Shown: piece by piece, positions 6,457 through 14,159 of the stretch
Position numbering within the stretch: the stretch's first letter is position 1
How the letters are laid out: the number at the start of each line of letters is the position of its first letter
Virus record (IMG/VR): IMGVR_UViG_3300017717_000035
Span: 1-31,538 of that record
Source: a virus
Reading direction: 5' to 3' (one strand)
DNA: 31,538 nucleotides
Translations under genes and position numbers: made by a program
Notes under the pieces: generated by a model
The model's input: only the letters and a program-made list of their open reading frames with translations
Told to the model about the DNA's origin: nothing
Databases searched by the model: none

Positions 6457-6811
6457 ATCGACCCTAGAAGAACGTGTTCAGCAGAACCTTAATGCCCGTG
6501 GAGTAGCTTATGAGTATGAACCTTGTAAGCTACCCTACGTGGTAGAACGTAATTACATTCCTGATCTAAAGATCAACGAGATGTACATTGAGGTGAAAGG
6601 TTACTTCCGACAAGATGCTCAACGTAAGATGAGAAGCATGAAGGAACAGCACCCTGACTTGGACATACGTTTTCTTTTTCAAAGAGCAAACAGCACAGTA
6701 CAAGGTGCAAAGAAACGCAAAGATGGAACTAAGATGACTTGCAGTGAATGGGCAGATCGTCATGGGTTTATCTGGGCAGAAGAAATAATCCCTGAAGAAT
6801 GGATAAAGTAA
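6440..6811 (+). CDS. T7-type endonuclease I (Holliday-junction resolvase)
   Basis: A 123-residue protein taken from ATG 6440, with GGGGAG at about 6427-6432; a TTG at 6434 adds two residues. It aligns along its length with T7 gp3: TLEERV holds Glu10 (T7 Glu20), YIPD holds Asp42 (Asp55), and IEVKG holds Glu51 and Lys53 (Glu65, Lys67). The later EQHPDLDIRFLF and the end IIPEEWIK match closely. In T7 it resolves branched DNA and helps break host DNA. The start lies inside the ssDNA-binding gene, and the stop abuts the primase start, so these genes are translationally linked. Confidence 0.93.
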   Translation: MSLTSRSTLEERVQQNLNARGVAYEYEPCKLPYVVERNYIPDLKINEMYIEVKGYFRQDAQRKMRSMKEQHPDLDIRFLFQRANSTVQGAKKRKDGTKMTCSEWADRHGFIWAEEIIPEEWIK

Positions 6812-8386
6812 ATGGAACAAACGGAGAGTGAGTTTTTAATGCACACTCCATGCGATAAGTGTGGCTCGTCAGATGCAAACAGTTTGTACACTGATGGTCA
6901 CACCTATTGTTTTGCGTGTGAAACGTATGGGCAATCCCAAGAGGAGGCTAAGGTGGTAGAGATTAAACCTGTAGATTTTTTAACAGGTACGCATGAAGTG
7001 TTAGTTAAGCGCTGTCTGACAGAGAAGACAGTAAAGTTTTGGGATTATCAAACAGGAACTTTTAATGGTAAGACAACGCAGATTGCAAATCACAAGACCA
7101 CGAACGGTAAGATCGTTGGTCAGAAGATTAGAACAGCAGGAAAAGAGTTCAGTGTCCGAGGCAACCTTAAAGAAGCAGGACTCTACGGACAATGGCTCTG
7201 GCGTGATGGGGGCAAGAATGTCACCATCGTTGAAGGAGAGCTTGACGCACTCTCAATGTCTCAAGCGTTCGACCACAAGTGGGCAGTAGTTAGTTTAAAG
7301 ACTGGTGCAGCAGGGGCGAAGCGTGACATCAAACAAGCTATAGAATGGCTTGAGAAGTTTGAGTCTGTAGTCTTTATGTTTGATAACGATGAGGTAGGGC
7401 AGAAGGCAGCAATAGAATGTGCCGCACTGTTATCCCCTCGTAAAGCTAAGATTGCCAAACTACCACTTAAAGATGCCAGTGATATGATTATGGCAGGTCG
7501 TCATGCAGAGTTAATAGATTGCTTTTGGGGCGCTAAAAATTATCAGCCTGATGGTATCATTAACGGTGCAGACCTATGGGAAGAAGTATCGACACACAAA
7601 GAAGTACACACCTTACCTTACCCTTACTCAGCTCTAAACGAGAAAGTTGGTGGGTGTAGGTTAGGTGAGATTGTTACTGTAACAGCAGGTTCAGGGTTGG
7701 GTAAGTCACAGCTCACTCGTGAGTTTGCATATCATCTACTGAACGAGGGCGCTACCATAGGCTACGTTGCGTTGGAGGAATCCAGTAAACGCACAGCTCA
7801 GGGATTGATGTCTCTACACCTAAACAAACCTGTACACTTGGAAGACGTACCTACTGATGACTTACGTAAAGCCTTTGACGCTACCATGGGTACAGGTAGA
7901 GTCTTTATGTATGACCACTGGGGTTCAACTGAATCCGATAACTTGTTAAGTAAGATACGTTACCTTGCTCGTGGCTGTAACTGTCAGTACATTATCCTAG
8001 ATCACTTAAGTATTGTTGTAAGTGGTATGGAAGGTAATGACGAAAGACGTACCATTGATACACTGATGACAAAGCTACGTTCACTTACTGAAGAACTAAA
8101 CATTGGTATGATTGTAGTCTCACACCTACGCAGACCAAGCGGTGACAAGGGACACGAAGAAGGTATTATTACTTCGCTATCACAATTACGTGGTTCAGCA
8201 GCAATAGGTCAGTTATCAGATATTGTTATTGGCTTAGAGCGTAATCAACAAGATGCAGAAACCTCTGACACTACAACTGTACGTGTACTTAAAAACAGAT
8301 GGTCAGGTGAGACAGGCGTTGCAGGACAATTAGTTTACAACAAGGAAACAGGTCGTATGTCAGAGGACTATGACGTACCATTTTAA
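6812..8386 (+). CDS. Primase-helicase (T7 gp4-like)
   Basis: A 524-residue bifunctional replication protein. The zinc-binding domain has Cys14, Cys17, Cys33 and Cys36 (CDKC...CFAC). The TOPRIM primase core shows VEGELD (Glu141, Asp145) and FDNDEVG (Asp191, Asp193). The DnaB-like helicase domain has Walker A SGLGKS with Lys298, followed by LEESS, a Walker B-like IILDHLS and SHLRRPSGDKGHEEG. It ends in an acidic tail with a terminal Phe (SEDYDVPF), like T7 gp4, where the tail binds the polymerase. The ATG follows the endonuclease stop immediately. It unwinds the fork as a hexamer and makes primers on the lagging strand. Confidence 0.95.
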   Translation: MEQTESEFLMHTPCDKCGSSDANSLYTDGHTYCFACETYGQSQEEAKVVEIKPVDFLTGTHEVLVKRCLTEKTVKFWDYQTGTFNGKTTQIANHKTTNGKIVGQKIRTAGKEFSVRGNLKEAGLYGQWLWRDGGKNVTIVEGELDALSMSQAFDHKWAVVSLKTGAAGAKRDIKQAIEWLEKFESVVFMFDNDEVGQKAAIECAALLSPRKAKIAKLPLKDASDMIMAGRHAELIDCFWGAKNYQPDGIINGADLWEEVSTHKEVHTLPYPYSALNEKVGGCRLGEIVTVTAGSGLGKSQLTREFAYHLLNEGATIGYVALEESSKRTAQGLMSLHLNKPVHLEDVPTDDLRKAFDATMGTGRVFMYDHWGSTESDNLLSKIRYLARGCNCQYIILDHLSIVVSGMEGNDERRTIDTLMTKLRSLTEELNIGMIVVSHLRRPSGDKGHEEGIITSLSQLRGSAAIGQLSDIVIGLERNQQDAETSDTTTVRVLKNRWSGETGVAGQLVYNKETGRMSEDYDVPF

Positions 8387-8407
8387 TCAATCCAGCGAGA
8401 TGATAAT

Positions 8408-10120
8408 ATGTTAATTTTTGATATTGAAACAGACGGTCTATTAGAGGACGTAACAAAGGTACACTGCATTGTAATACAGAATGCTATCACAGGTCACGTT
8501 AGTGCATATGACCCTACACAATTAGACGTAGCTCTTGACGTACTACAAGAGGCAGAAGCACTTGGGGGTCACAACATCATGGCATATGACTTGCCAGTGT
8601 TGAAGAAGCTTTACGACTTCGACTACTATGGACAAGTGTACGACACGCTTGTTGCTTCACGTTTAATTTATCCGAACATGAAAGAAAAAGATATATTAAA
8701 GAGAACAGTAGATAACAAACTTATCGGCTCGCATTCCCTAAAGGCTTGGGGACAACGCTTAGGTGATAGGAAAGGTGACTACGGTGAGGCAGAGGATGCT
8801 TGGGATACTTTCTCTCAAGGTATGTTAGAGTATTGTATTCAAGACGTAGCACTTAACTGTAAGCTGTACGATTTACTACAAGCGAAGAAGTACCCTGAAG
8901 AACCCATGCTTCTTGAACACGAGATGAATAGACTGTTACTACAACAACAGGAAATAGGTTTTCCTTTTGACGTAGAGAAAGCACAAAAGCTTTACACAGA
9001 ACTATCCGCACGTAAGCAAGAGATAGAAACAGAGTTGGTAGATACACTACCACCCACTATTGTTGAGTTAAAGACAAAGACAAAAGTGATACCGTTCAAT
9101 CCTGCATCACGACAGCAGATAGCAGACAGGTTACAAAAGAAAGGGTGGAAGCCCACAGAGTTTACTCCGTCAGGTGAACCAAAAGTTGACGAAAAAATTC
9201 TGGCAGGAATTAATATGCCCGAAGCTAAACTACTGACAGAGTATTTAATGCTAAACAAAAGGTTAGGACAATTAGGAAATGGTAAACAAGCTTGGCTCAA
9301 ACTGGTTAAAAAGAATCGCATACATGGTCGTGTTAATCACATGGGTGCTGTCACTTCTCGTTGCACACATAGTGATCCAAATGTCGCACAAGTACCAAGC
9401 ACAGGTGCAGCTTTTGGAAAGGAGTGTAGAGAGTTGTTCCACGCCCCCGAAGGTTATTCACTGCTTGGAGCAGATGCAAGCGGGCTTGAGTTGCGATGTC
9501 TAGCACACTACATGAACCGTTACGATGGTGGTAGATATGGTAAAGAAATACTAGAAGGTGATATACATACAGCCAATCAAGAAGCAGCAGGACTAGCTAC
9601 CCGACCACAAGCTAAGACATTTATCTATGGCTTTTTATACGGTGCAGGTAACGAGAAGATAGGACAGATCATTGGTAAAGGTGCGAAGGAGGGAGGTCAG
9701 ATTAAGAAACGCTTTCTGGCTAAGACTCCTGCGTTAAAGAAACTAACAGAAGCTCTAAACAACAGACTTGAACAGCAGCATGGTGAGAAGTTTATTAACG
9801 GATTAGATGGCAGGCTTATACCTATCCGTCATCCCCATGCAGCACTGAATACTTTACTCCAATCAGCAGGAGCGATCATCTGTAAGAAGTGGTACGCAAC
9901 TGTAGAAAATATGATAAGAAGTAAAGGCTACACTACCGAAGATGTTACGATAGTGGCGTTCGTTCACGATGAAGTTCAAATCCTAGTTAAGAAAGGGCTT
10001 GAGGATGAAATTGGTGGAATCACTAAAGAGGCAATTAAAGCAACAGAACGTGCCTATAACTTCAAATGCCAGCTCGACTCCGAGTATCAAGTCGGATCAA
10101 GTTGGGCAGACACTCACTGA
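8408..10120 (+). CDS. DNA polymerase A family (T7 gp5-like)
   Basis: A 570-residue replicative polymerase. The 3'-5' exonuclease has Asp5 and Glu7 in FDIETDG, Asp61 in AYDLPVL and the YCIQD motif (Tyr142, Asp146), so proofreading looks intact. Polymerase motif A is GADASGLELR (Asp356), motif B is AKTFIYGFLYGAG (Lys403, Tyr407) and motif C is FVHDEVQ (His520, Asp521). It is about 130 residues shorter than T7 gp5: between ELVDTLPP and PFNPASR only about 15 residues stand where T7 carries the thioredoxin-binding loop. Host thioredoxin is therefore unlikely to be its clamp. The last 116 bases may overlap the start of the downstream nuclease gene. Confidence 0.96.
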   Translation: MLIFDIETDGLLEDVTKVHCIVIQNAITGHVSAYDPTQLDVALDVLQEAEALGGHNIMAYDLPVLKKLYDFDYYGQVYDTLVASRLIYPNMKEKDILKRTVDNKLIGSHSLKAWGQRLGDRKGDYGEAEDAWDTFSQGMLEYCIQDVALNCKLYDLLQAKKYPEEPMLLEHEMNRLLLQQQEIGFPFDVEKAQKLYTELSARKQEIETELVDTLPPTIVELKTKTKVIPFNPASRQQIADRLQKKGWKPTEFTPSGEPKVDEKILAGINMPEAKLLTEYLMLNKRLGQLGNGKQAWLKLVKKNRIHGRVNHMGAVTSRCTHSDPNVAQVPSTGAAFGKECRELFHAPEGYSLLGADASGLELRCLAHYMNRYDGGRYGKEILEGDIHTANQEAAGLATRPQAKTFIYGFLYGAGNEKIGQIIGKGAKEGGQIKKRFLAKTPALKKLTEALNNRLEQQHGEKFINGLDGRLIPIRHPHAALNTLLQSAGAIICKKWYATVENMIRSKGYTTEDVTIVAFVHDEVQILVKKGLEDEIGGITKEAIKATERAYNFKCQLDSEYQVGSSWADTH

Positions 10121-10397
10121 TAGTAGTAGGATAGGTGACATTGCAGAGCTTTACGCTATCACATGGTTATGGGACGAAGGTTTTGAGGTGTTCTATAATG
10201 CTGGCTCTACTGGTGCTGTTGATATGGTAGCCATTAAAGATAATGAAGTCTACTTGTTTGACGTTAAGTCCAACAGCAGTGACGCTGCAACTAACGCAAG
10301 TGGTAGAACCAAACTTCAAAAAGAGATGGGTGTTCAATATATTATCTTTGACGCTAAGACTAGAAAGATGCGTCTGCAAAAACACCATAAGGAATAA
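10005..10397 (+). CDS. PD-(D/E)XK nuclease-like protein, start uncertain
   Basis: The conserved part begins right after the polymerase stop: GDIAELYAITWL holds a candidate Glu48, GAVDMVAI holds Asp73 and LFDVKS holds Asp86 and Lys88, giving the E...D...DxK layout of small PD-(D/E)XK nucleases. A role in DNA processing or host DNA breakdown is plausible. ATG 10005 has AAGGG at a good distance but makes a 116-base overlap with the polymerase gene. GTG 10053 is an alternative with no clear site. The residues encoded inside the overlap (about 1-40) look unstructured, so the true protein may be only about 90-115 residues. The family is secure only at superfamily level. Confidence 0.65.
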   Translation: MKLVESLKRQLKQQNVPITSNASSTPSIKSDQVGQTLTDSSRIGDIAELYAITWLWDEGFEVFYNAGSTGAVDMVAIKDNEVYLFDVKSNSSDAATNASGRTKLQKEMGVQYIIFDAKTRKMRLQKHHKE

Positions 10398-10399
10398 AC

Positions 10400-10588
10400 A
10401 TGGAAACAAGCACATTAAATTTAATCTTAGGCTTTGGTTTTGGTTCTGTTTCGTTTGCCTTTGCCTTCAAGTGGATTGTGGAAGCAATCATACAATACCG
10501 TATGGCTTCTAGTTCTACACATATGGTGAGCATGTCAGCCGAAGAGTTTGAAAAGATGATGACGGAGGAAGACGATGAAGAATACTAG
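10400..10588 (+). CDS. Small single-span membrane protein, 62 aa
   Basis: The ATG at 10400 follows AAGGA (10389-10393). Residues about 6-31 form one glycine- and phenylalanine-rich hydrophobic span (LILGFGFGSVSFAFAF), then comes a basic QYR and a very acidic tail (AEEFEKMMTEEDDEEY). The topology is probably N-out, C-in. It overlaps the exonuclease gene by 14 bases. A holin or membrane anchor for replication proteins are both conceivable, but no family is recognised. Confidence 0.6.
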   Translation: METSTLNLILGFGFGSVSFAFAFKWIVEAIIQYRMASSSTHMVSMSAEEFEKMMTEEDDEEY

Positions 10589-11300
10589 AACATTATTAGT
10601 CGATGGGGACATCGTTGCTTACAAAGCAGCGACCATTGCCGAGACTCCTATTGATTGGGGTAACGGTACGTGGACGCTACACGCTCACGAGAAGGATGTC
10701 ATAGGCTCTATGGAAGAGTTTATGAGTAAGATCATAGCTGAGTCAGGGTGTGATAAAGTTATCACCTGTCTCTCAGGAGACAACCTGTACCGCAAGGACG
10801 TAGCCCCTTACTATAAAGCTAACCGTAAGAATACTCGTAAGCCTATGCTTCTTAAATTTGCTAAGGATTATTTAGCAGAAAAATATAATGGCATGGTTGA
10901 AGACAAGCTAGAGGCTGATGACTTACTAGGCATCTTAGGAAGTGCTGACCATAACACTGTTATCTGGTCGCTTGATAAAGACTTACTTACTATACCAGCT
11001 TACCACCTTATTGATGGTAAAGTTGTGGAGGTAGATGAAGAAGAAGCTGACTATCACTTCCTCTATCAAACACTGGTAGGTGACTCGACAGATAACTACA
11101 AAGGCTGTCCAACAGTCGGAGCAAAGAAAGCCGATACTATCCTTACACAGCAAGGTGCTACGTGGAATACAGTAGTCAACGCCTTTGGTGCTCAGAAGCT
11201 AGGTGAAGAGGTAGCTATAGAAAACGCACGACTAGCACGAATACTTCGTGATGGTGAGTATAACTTTGAAACAAAGGAAGTAAAATTATGGGCGGCATAA
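10575..11300 (+). CDS. 5'-3' exonuclease (T7 gp6-like, FEN1/PIN superfamily)
   Basis: A 241-residue protein starting at ATG 10575 after GGAGGAAGACG. The metal-site acidic residues of the FEN family are in order: Asp10 and Asp12 (VDGDIVAY), the basic arch RKDVAPYYKANRK (73-85), Glu113, Asp115 and Asp116 (LEADDLLG), Asp134 and Asp136 (SLDKDL), and Asp170 and Asp173 (VGDSTDNYKG). The last runs into the helix-hairpin-helix CPTVGAKKA (178-186). It is about 60 residues shorter than T7 gp6. Expected to remove RNA primers and degrade host DNA for nucleotide recycling. The stop overlaps the next start by 13 bases. Confidence 0.93.
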   Translation: MKNTRTLLVDGDIVAYKAATIAETPIDWGNGTWTLHAHEKDVIGSMEEFMSKIIAESGCDKVITCLSGDNLYRKDVAPYYKANRKNTRKPMLLKFAKDYLAEKYNGMVEDKLEADDLLGILGSADHNTVIWSLDKDLLTIPAYHLIDGKVVEVDEEEADYHFLYQTLVGDSTDNYKGCPTVGAKKADTILTQQGATWNTVVNAFGAQKLGEEVAIENARLARILRDGEYNFETKEVKLWAA

Positions 11301-11584
11301 ACGATGCGTCAGCAGCCGAGTGGGACTTAGCAGCTAGACAGGTAAAGCAAGATGAAGTGAACAAACCTGAGCATTATAATGCAGGTGAGATAGAGACTAT
11401 TGATTACATCGTAGATGTCTTAGGAGCGTATGAAGCTATAGCATACTGCCATGGCAATGTAATTAAATACACTGGCACTCGCTTATGGAACAAAGGGAAA
11501 CCTATCCAAGATGCAGAGAAGGCTCAGTGGTATCTAAATAAAATGATCGAATTAATGAAAAAGACTAAAGGGGTTAATTGGTAA
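11288..11584 (+). CDS. DUF3310 family protein (related to the C-terminal part of T7 gp1.7)
   Basis: A 98-residue protein with the hallmark pattern of DUF3310: NKPEHYNAGEIETIDYI, then YCHGNVIKYTGTRLWNKG and a DAEKAQWYLNKMI helix (about residues 25-91). The same core forms the end of T7 gp1.7, described as a nucleotide kinase; whether this short form has that activity is unknown. Position between exonuclease and ribonucleotide reductase fits nucleotide metabolism. It overlaps the exonuclease by 13 bases and abuts the reductase start. Confidence 0.85.
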   Translation: MGGINDASAAEWDLAARQVKQDEVNKPEHYNAGEIETIDYIVDVLGAYEAIAYCHGNVIKYTGTRLWNKGKPIQDAEKAQWYLNKMIELMKKTKGVNW

Positions 11585-13492
11585 ATGGATTCATATCAAC
11601 AGTACATACACAAGTCACGCTACGCACGTTGGAGAGAAGATGATGGTAGACGAGAGACTTGGGCAGAAACCGTAAGACGTTACACAGACTTCTGGGTAGG
11701 GCGTGGTCAGATTGACTACGATACATCAGAGATGTTGTACAAAGCGATATATAATTTAGAAGTAATGCCCTCCATGCGCTGCTTAATGACAGCAGGTGAA
11801 GCACTTGATCGTGATAACATGGCTGGTTTTAACTGCTCATACATTGCAGTAGACCATATCAGGGTGTTCGATGAAATCTTATACGTACTCATGTGTGGTA
11901 CAGGTGTAGGCTTCTCAGTTGAACGTCAATCAGTAAACAAATTGCCAGAGGTAGCAGAGGAGTTCCATGAAACAGATACAGCAATCGTTGTCCAAGATTC
12001 TAAAATTGGCTGGGCTAAAGCTTTCCGTGAGTTGGTTAGCCTTTTGTATTCGGGTAACGTACCTTCGTGGGATATATCGAAACTACGTGCGAAGGGTGCA
12101 AGACTCAAAACTTTTGGAGGAAGGTCGTCTGGAGCTGACCCTCTTGTTGCTTTGTTTGATTTCACTGTTGCCACTTTTAAAGGTGCTGCTGGACGGAAGC
12201 TTACGAGTATAGAATGCCATGATATTGTTTGTAAAATTGCAGAGATTGTTGTTGTCGGTGGTGTCCGTAGGAGTGCGCTTATTAGTTTGTCTAACCTTAG
12301 TGATGATCGGATGCGTCATGCTAAGTCTGGTAATTGGTGGGAGACTGATACACAACGTGCGCTCGCTAACAATAGTGCAGTCTATAATGATAAGCCTGAC
12401 TTCGAGACGTTCTTAGAAGAGTGGACAGCTCTATACAAATCTAAGGCAGGTGAGCGTGGTATCTTCTCTCGCAAGGCAGCTAAGAAACAATCAGCTCGTC
12501 ATGGACGTAGAGACATTGAGCATGACTTTGGTACTAACCCATGTTCGGAAATAATCTTAAGGTCTGCACAAGTGTGTAACCTTTCCGAGATAGTAGTAAG
12601 AAGTAAGGATAGCTTTGAAGATTTAAAACGTAAGGTAGAGATTGCTACTATCTTAGGAACACTACAGTCTTCTCTAACAGACTTCCGCTATGTGCGTAAC
12701 ATCTGGAAGAAGAACACACAGGAAGAGTGTCTCCTTGGTGTGAGTATGACAGGCATCATGGATCACCCTGTTATGTCTGGCAAGGTAAGCTCTGGTACGT
12801 GGTTCGACCACCCCAATCAGCCTATCTTACCTGAGATACTAGAGAAGCTTAAAGCTGTTGCAGTAAAGACAAACAAGAAGTGGGCAGCAGATTTAGGACT
12901 TAACCAGTCTACAGCTATCACTGCTGTTAAACCAAGCGGTACTGTATCGCAGCTAGTGGATAGTGCATCAGGTATACACGCTAGGTTCTCAGACCAGTAC
13001 ATACGGACAGTACGATCTGATGGCAAAGACCCTATCTCAGCCTTCCTGAAGGACGCTGGAGTGCCTTGGGAGAAGGACGTAATGAATGAGGATAACTATG
13101 TGTTCTCGTTCCCCATAAAAGCTCCTGCTGGCTCTACGAGTGTTGACTCACTTAACGTACAGGAACAGCTAGACTTGTGGGAAATCTATCAGAACCATTG
13201 GTGTGAGCACAAACCTAGTGTGACTATTTATTACTCAGATGAGGAGTTTCTAGCAGCAGGTCAATGGCTATGGGATCGACTGGACAGTTGTTCAGGTATT
13301 AGCTTCCTGCCTCGGACTGATCATGTATACAAGCAAGCGCCCTACACAGCCATCACAGCAGAGGCTTACGAAGAAGCCCTAGCAAAGATGCCTGAGAGTA
13401 TTAACTGGGATGACTTAGGTAAGTTTGAGAAAGAAGACACCACTACAGGAACGCAGGAGTTAGCCTGTGTAGCGGGGCAGTGTGAAATATGA
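11585..13492 (+). CDS. nrdJ: Class II (adenosylcobalamin-dependent) ribonucleotide reductase
   Basis: A 635-residue monomer-type reductase that would make deoxyribonucleotides using coenzyme B12. The active site shows NPCSEI (Asn318, thiyl Cys320, Glu322) and a redox pair Cys84 (FNCSY) with Cys331 (QVCNLSE), in the arrangement of Lactobacillus RTPR (Cys119, 408, 419). The CxxxxC tail that passes reducing equivalents is Cys628/Cys633 (ACVAGQC). Loop VKPSGTVSQL (448-457) is typical. It is about 100 residues shorter than RTPR. The class II type needs no oxygen and no separate radical subunit, but the host must have B12. Such genes are frequent in marine podoviruses. The stop overlaps the next ATG as ATGA. 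Confidence 0.93.
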   Translation: MDSYQQYIHKSRYARWREDDGRRETWAETVRRYTDFWVGRGQIDYDTSEMLYKAIYNLEVMPSMRCLMTAGEALDRDNMAGFNCSYIAVDHIRVFDEILYVLMCGTGVGFSVERQSVNKLPEVAEEFHETDTAIVVQDSKIGWAKAFRELVSLLYSGNVPSWDISKLRAKGARLKTFGGRSSGADPLVALFDFTVATFKGAAGRKLTSIECHDIVCKIAEIVVVGGVRRSALISLSNLSDDRMRHAKSGNWWETDTQRALANNSAVYNDKPDFETFLEEWTALYKSKAGERGIFSRKAAKKQSARHGRRDIEHDFGTNPCSEIILRSAQVCNLSEIVVRSKDSFEDLKRKVEIATILGTLQSSLTDFRYVRNIWKKNTQEECLLGVSMTGIMDHPVMSGKVSSGTWFDHPNQPILPEILEKLKAVAVKTNKKWAADLGLNQSTAITAVKPSGTVSQLVDSASGIHARFSDQYIRTVRSDGKDPISAFLKDAGVPWEKDVMNEDNYVFSFPIKAPAGSTSVDSLNVQEQLDLWEIYQNHWCEHKPSVTIYYSDEEFLAAGQWLWDRLDSCSGISFLPRTDHVYKQAPYTAITAEAYEEALAKMPESINWDDLGKFEKEDTTTGTQELACVAGQCEI

Positions 13493-13641
13493 CCAAGAAA
13501 AGAAGATACCTAAAGAATTGGGTAAAGGAACACAAAGAAACTTTTGAAATGTTTGCATGGTTCTGGGGTGCTAATACCTTAATGGCTGTGTTCTTGATAC
13601 TTGTCTATAGGTCAATGATGAGTAGTTGCGCTGTCTGGTGA
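13489..13641 (+). CDS. Small membrane protein, 50 aa
   Basis: ATG 13489 overlaps the reductase stop (ATGA). The frame closes at TGA 13639-13641. Residues 1-17 are strongly basic (MTKKRRYLKNWVKEHK), and about 21-41 is one hydrophobic helix (MFAWFWGANTLMAVFLILVY). The positive start predicts N-in topology. It is the last gene before the structural control region. Holin is one possibility, with no family evidence. Confidence 0.5.
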   Translation: MTKKRRYLKNWVKEHKETFEMFAWFWGANTLMAVFLILVYRSMMSSCAVW

Positions 13642-13650
13642 GGAAAGCAA

Positions 13651-13697
13651 GAGCGATAGTGGTATTGGAGGTACTAACCTGCCTCCATATCATCGCT
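13651..13697 (+). other. Long bulged RNA hairpin in the intergenic region
   Basis: The transcript can fold into about 16 base pairs. TGGAGG (13666-13671) pairs with CCTCCA (13682-13687) around a 10-base loop. A one-base bulge and four more pairs follow (13661-13664 with 13688-13691), then a three-base bulge and six pairs, AGCGAT (13652-13657) with ATCGCT (13692-13697). No U-tract follows, so it is not a standard terminator. Irregular stems between T7 genes are RNase III cleavage sites, which is my preferred guess. Confidence 0.5.
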
Positions 13698-13740
13698 AAT
13701 GTCTGGTTACACTTGCCACATAACCCTTTGTTTTAAGGGA

Positions 13741-13764
13741 CTAATTTCTAAACTTCCCCTTAAG
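13741..13764 (+). promoter_or_regulatory. 24-bp repeat, copy 2: candidate late phage promoter
   Basis: Identical over 24 bases to 5776-5799. It lies ten bases before the first gene of the virion operon and about 100 bases after the last replication gene. A small hairpin (CCCTT 13724-13728 with AAGGG 13735-13739) sits just upstream but has no partner at copy 1. Location at the head of a major transcription unit supports a promoter for the phage polymerase. Confidence 0.55.
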
Positions 13765-13774
13765 AGAAACCAAT

Positions 13775-13951
13775 ATGAAAAATACTATTATAACTAAAGA
13801 GTTACTAGAGTTATTTAAAGAGCTTTTTCCGAATAAAATTCCAAGGAAAAGGCAATCATCTGAAGACATCGCTTTTCTTCAGGGACAACAATCTGTCATT
13901 AATCGTATGGAGTTCCTATACGAAGATGGCATACAACAAGATGAGGTATAA
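13775..13951 (+). CDS. Hypothetical protein at the head of the virion operon, 58 aa
   Basis: The frame runs from ATG 13775 to TAA 13949-13951. The product is MKNTIITKELLELFKELFP... followed by SEDIAFLQGQQSVINRMEFLYED. Small proteins with a FLQGQQSV-like segment precede the portal genes of other marine T7-like phages as I remember them, without assigned function. Mostly helical, no membrane span. The ribosome site (AAGAGA) is weak, perhaps because the leader is short. It ends one base before the next start. Confidence 0.6.
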   Translation: MKNTIITKELLELFKELFPNKIPRKRQSSEDIAFLQGQQSVINRMEFLYEDGIQQDEV

Positions 13952-13952
13952 T

Positions 13953-14159
13953 ATGTGCGGAGGAGGAAGTAATTCATCACCAGCACCAGCACCACCAGCA
14001 CCCAACAGAGCACCAGAGGAAATTGAGAGCGCTGTAGACTCTAATGCGGAACAACGTAAGAAGAAAAGTAAAGGGTCTAAGCAGTTAAATAGAAATTCTT
14101 CAGCAGCCCAAACTAACACTCAAAGTTCTGGCGGTACAGGCTTAACAATTAATAAATAG
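13953..14159 (+). CDS. Tail assembly protein, T7 gp7.3-like
   Basis: A 68-residue protein from ATG 13953 with GAGG six bases upstream (13943-13946); an in-frame ATG at 13926 would overlap the previous gene and is less likely. It opens with MCGGGSN and a Pro/Ala run, continues with a basic RKKKSKGSKQLNR patch and ends with SSGGTGLTINK. T7 gp7.3, located just before the portal gene, likewise has a lysine-rich middle and ends SSGGGINI, so position and C-terminus both agree. gp7.3 is a minor virion component needed for adsorption. The protein is low-complexity, so the match rests on few residues plus synteny. Confidence 0.7.
   Translation: MCGGGSNSSPAPAPPAPNRAPEEIESAVDSNAEQRKKKSKGSKQLNRNSSAAQTNTQSSGGTGLTINK

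Noticed and set aside
13724-13739. Small hairpin CCCTT/AAGGG as a terminator
   Set aside because: Five base pairs, low stability and no T-tract after it. It has no partner at the other 24-bp repeat copy.
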